64,000 nucleotides of DNA, from the NCBI RefSeq assembly GCF_023856365.1, contig NC_064555.1:12117754-12181753 (forward strand). The letters are read 5' to 3'. Source of the stretch: Brienomyrus brachyistius (Eukaryota; Chordata; Actinopteri; Osteoglossiformes; Mormyridae). Of the stretch, positions 62,901 to 64,000 are shown piece after piece (position 1 is the first letter of the stretch; each line of letters opens with the position of its first letter). The notes under the pieces were generated by a model, which had not been told where the DNA came from, ran no database searches, and was given only the letters and a program-made list of their open reading frames with translations. The position numbers and the translations under genes were made by a program.

Positions 62901-64000
62901 TTTCAAGAGTGGCTCAGAGGGGCCATCCTGCAGTACATACAAAGTAACGTGAAGCCAGCTCATGTTCTTGAAGACCAGAGACACCGTGGATGAAACTCCT
63001 TCAATCTTCACAGGAGTCTGCGAGATTTAGGTGGCTATTTTAAGACTATACTTTCAGGGATCGTTTCTGTAGTTTCTGACTGGAGAAGCGTGTAATGAAA
63101 GTGTTTGGTCATGCTGGCCACGATGAAGAAGTATGGTATTCTCTTCTGAACATGAAACAGTTGAAGAACATGGAGACTTCTCCATAGTTCTGCATCTTTG
63201 ATGATTGTTCCAGAATCTCTATGGAGAAGCTGGTGGAAGAGAATGCGGTCTGAGTGGTGAATACTTTCCCCCAAAATTATTGTGTGATTCCAATGTGATT
63301 TTTTTGGACAATCTGAATAAACAGCTTCAGAGCTTGGATTTCATTGATTATTATGAAGCAGCTCTTGACTCTTCTCTACACTAAAGTATCTTAAGGTGTT
63401 TGGTAGGTGTGGATGTTATTTTTGGAGAGCATAGTGTTTGTTCAATCTTGTTTTGTTCCTCTCATCTGTTTTATTGCCGATGAAGGCTGCTAGATAATCA
63501 GCAATTCCGACACCTGCGGCTGGGAATCTCCATTAATACATTAGCGATACTTGCTGCAACTCAGACTGGTTACTGCTTCTTTTAGCGGTGGCAGTCAATG
63601 AGATTAAAAAGACTGAACCATTTCTAATGATTTGACATATCTTGATTTATCCGTACTTGTGTCATTTTCATTGCTATTACATATGTCCACGTGTCTGCAT
63701 CACTCATTTTCCACTTTTGTCGTGTCTCATCTAGTTACGCAGCATCAGTGCATGAGCGTGTGTGTGGTTCTACAAATGGACAATTCTGCAGAGTGAGCAC
63801 GTCAGATTATCTAGTTTTTCCCCCCTTTTTCTACCTGCCTTTGTGTGCTCTGACATCTGTAGCCATTATTTTTTTCAACAATAAAATAGCACTTTAACCA
63901 AGCTTTCAGAAACTTGCTGTGAACAAGTGTGTTACCTGATAAGAAATTGTGTTACTCTTTTGAAGGTTAGCTCTGGATCACAATTGATTTTATTTCATAC
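59987..64000. repeat. Tandem array of a 1.25 kb unit (3.2 copies, continues past the window)
   Basis: Units start at about 59987, 61236, 62485 and 63735 (period 1249-1250 bp). Units are about 97-99% identical by eye. Each carries the same minus-strand ORFs (79 codons at 60537-60776, 61786-62025 and 63035-63274; about 80 codons at 61520-61762 and 62769-63011). The left edge is abrupt at TACGCAGCATCAGTGCATGA. The right edge is not reached. Confidence 0.95.
60537..60776 (-). CDS. Hypothetical ORF of the 1.25 kb tandem unit (first copy)
   Basis: 79 codons, MGESIHHSDRILFHQLLHRD... with AELWRSLHVLQLFHVQKRIP in the middle. Present in three units with only a few residue changes (Thr/Ala in the SMTKHF segment, Phe/Leu and Asn/Tyr before LQSE). 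Downstream on the minus strand, a TCTCGCAG acceptor-like site is followed by an open block GVSSTVSLVFKNMSWLHVTL, so these may be adjacent exons of a duplicated gene. I do not recognise the protein. It may equally be chance open sequence kept by recent duplication. Confidence 0.3.
   Translation of the reverse strand: MGESIHHSDRILFHQLLHRDSGTIIKDAELWRSLHVLQLFHVQKRIPYLFIVTSMTKHFHNTFLQSETTEMIPESIVLK

Noticed and set aside
59987..64000. CRISPR array
   Set aside because: The period is 1.25 kb with no short repeat-spacer structure, and the window is vertebrate.

Overview
This is eukaryotic, almost certainly ray-finned fish, nuclear DNA. It contains AT-rich non-coding sequence, multi-exon genes with GT/AG introns, a tRNA-derived SINE, CR1/Rex1-like and RTE-like LINEs, Tc1, Gmr1 and gypsy LTR elements, hAT and Polinton relics, and members of the SAMD3-like gene family that is expanded in fishes. 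The species cannot be fixed from the sequence. Nothing bacterial is present: no operons, CRISPR, rRNA or plain tRNA genes.

Layout. 1-930: 3' part of a CR1/Rex1-like LINE. 1.2-3.5 kb: decayed Polinton/Maverick (adintovirus-like) relic with capsid and integrase genes on the minus strand. 3.5-10.5 kb: one RTE-like LINE (minus) cut into three pieces by a 3.4 kb endogenous retrovirus (which itself carries a solo LTR) and by a second solo LTR, each with a readable target duplication. 10.5-12.1 kb: unknown ORF relic and a foldback hairpin. 12.3-14.9 kb: four clean exons of a SAMD3-like gene (plus). 16.2-19.8 kb: a pair of about 0.8 kb inverted repeats enclosing a dead gypsy pol. 19.9-25.3 kb: a nearly complete Ty3/gypsy element (minus) with both LTRs, tRNA-Leu primer site, gag and a once-broken pol; its empty insertion site survives in a second copy of the target repeat at 27.2 kb. 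26.6-28.1 kb: foldback repeats and an intron-containing gypsy-like integrase relic (Ginger-like). 28.7-30.8 kb: a Speedy/RINGO cell-cycle pseudogene (minus). 31.0-32.1 kb: solo LTR. 32.6-34.9 kb: ZMYM1-like hAT relic. 35.2-37.7 kb: second SAMD3-like gene relic (minus) split by a second, nearly identical CR1/Rex1-like LINE. 39.5-40.3 kb: Ginger-like and LINE fragments. 40.3-47.05 kb: a Gmr1-type element (integrase upstream of reverse transcriptase) containing a Tc1 transposon, which contains a solo LTR, plus another solo LTR inside the RT; the whole sits in an older LINE (47.05-48.26 kb). 48.3-50.27 kb: chromodomain gypsy pol relic. 50.56-54.9 kb: three-exon hAT-derived (ZNF862-like) gene with three breaks and an intronic SINE. 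54.9-60 kb: nothing firmly identified. 60 kb to the end: tandem array of a 1.25 kb unit.

Most coding matter is mobile-element matter and most is broken. The value of the window is the stratigraphy: at least seven insertions have exact 4-13 bp target duplications, so the order of events can be read. Host-gene-like items are the SAMD3-like exons (intact as far as visible), the Speedy pseudogene and the hAT-derived gene. No coherent new multi-gene system was found. The best candidates for something undescribed are the long inverted repeat enclosing a gypsy pol (16.2-19.8 kb) and the 1.25 kb tandem unit with conserved minus-strand ORFs.
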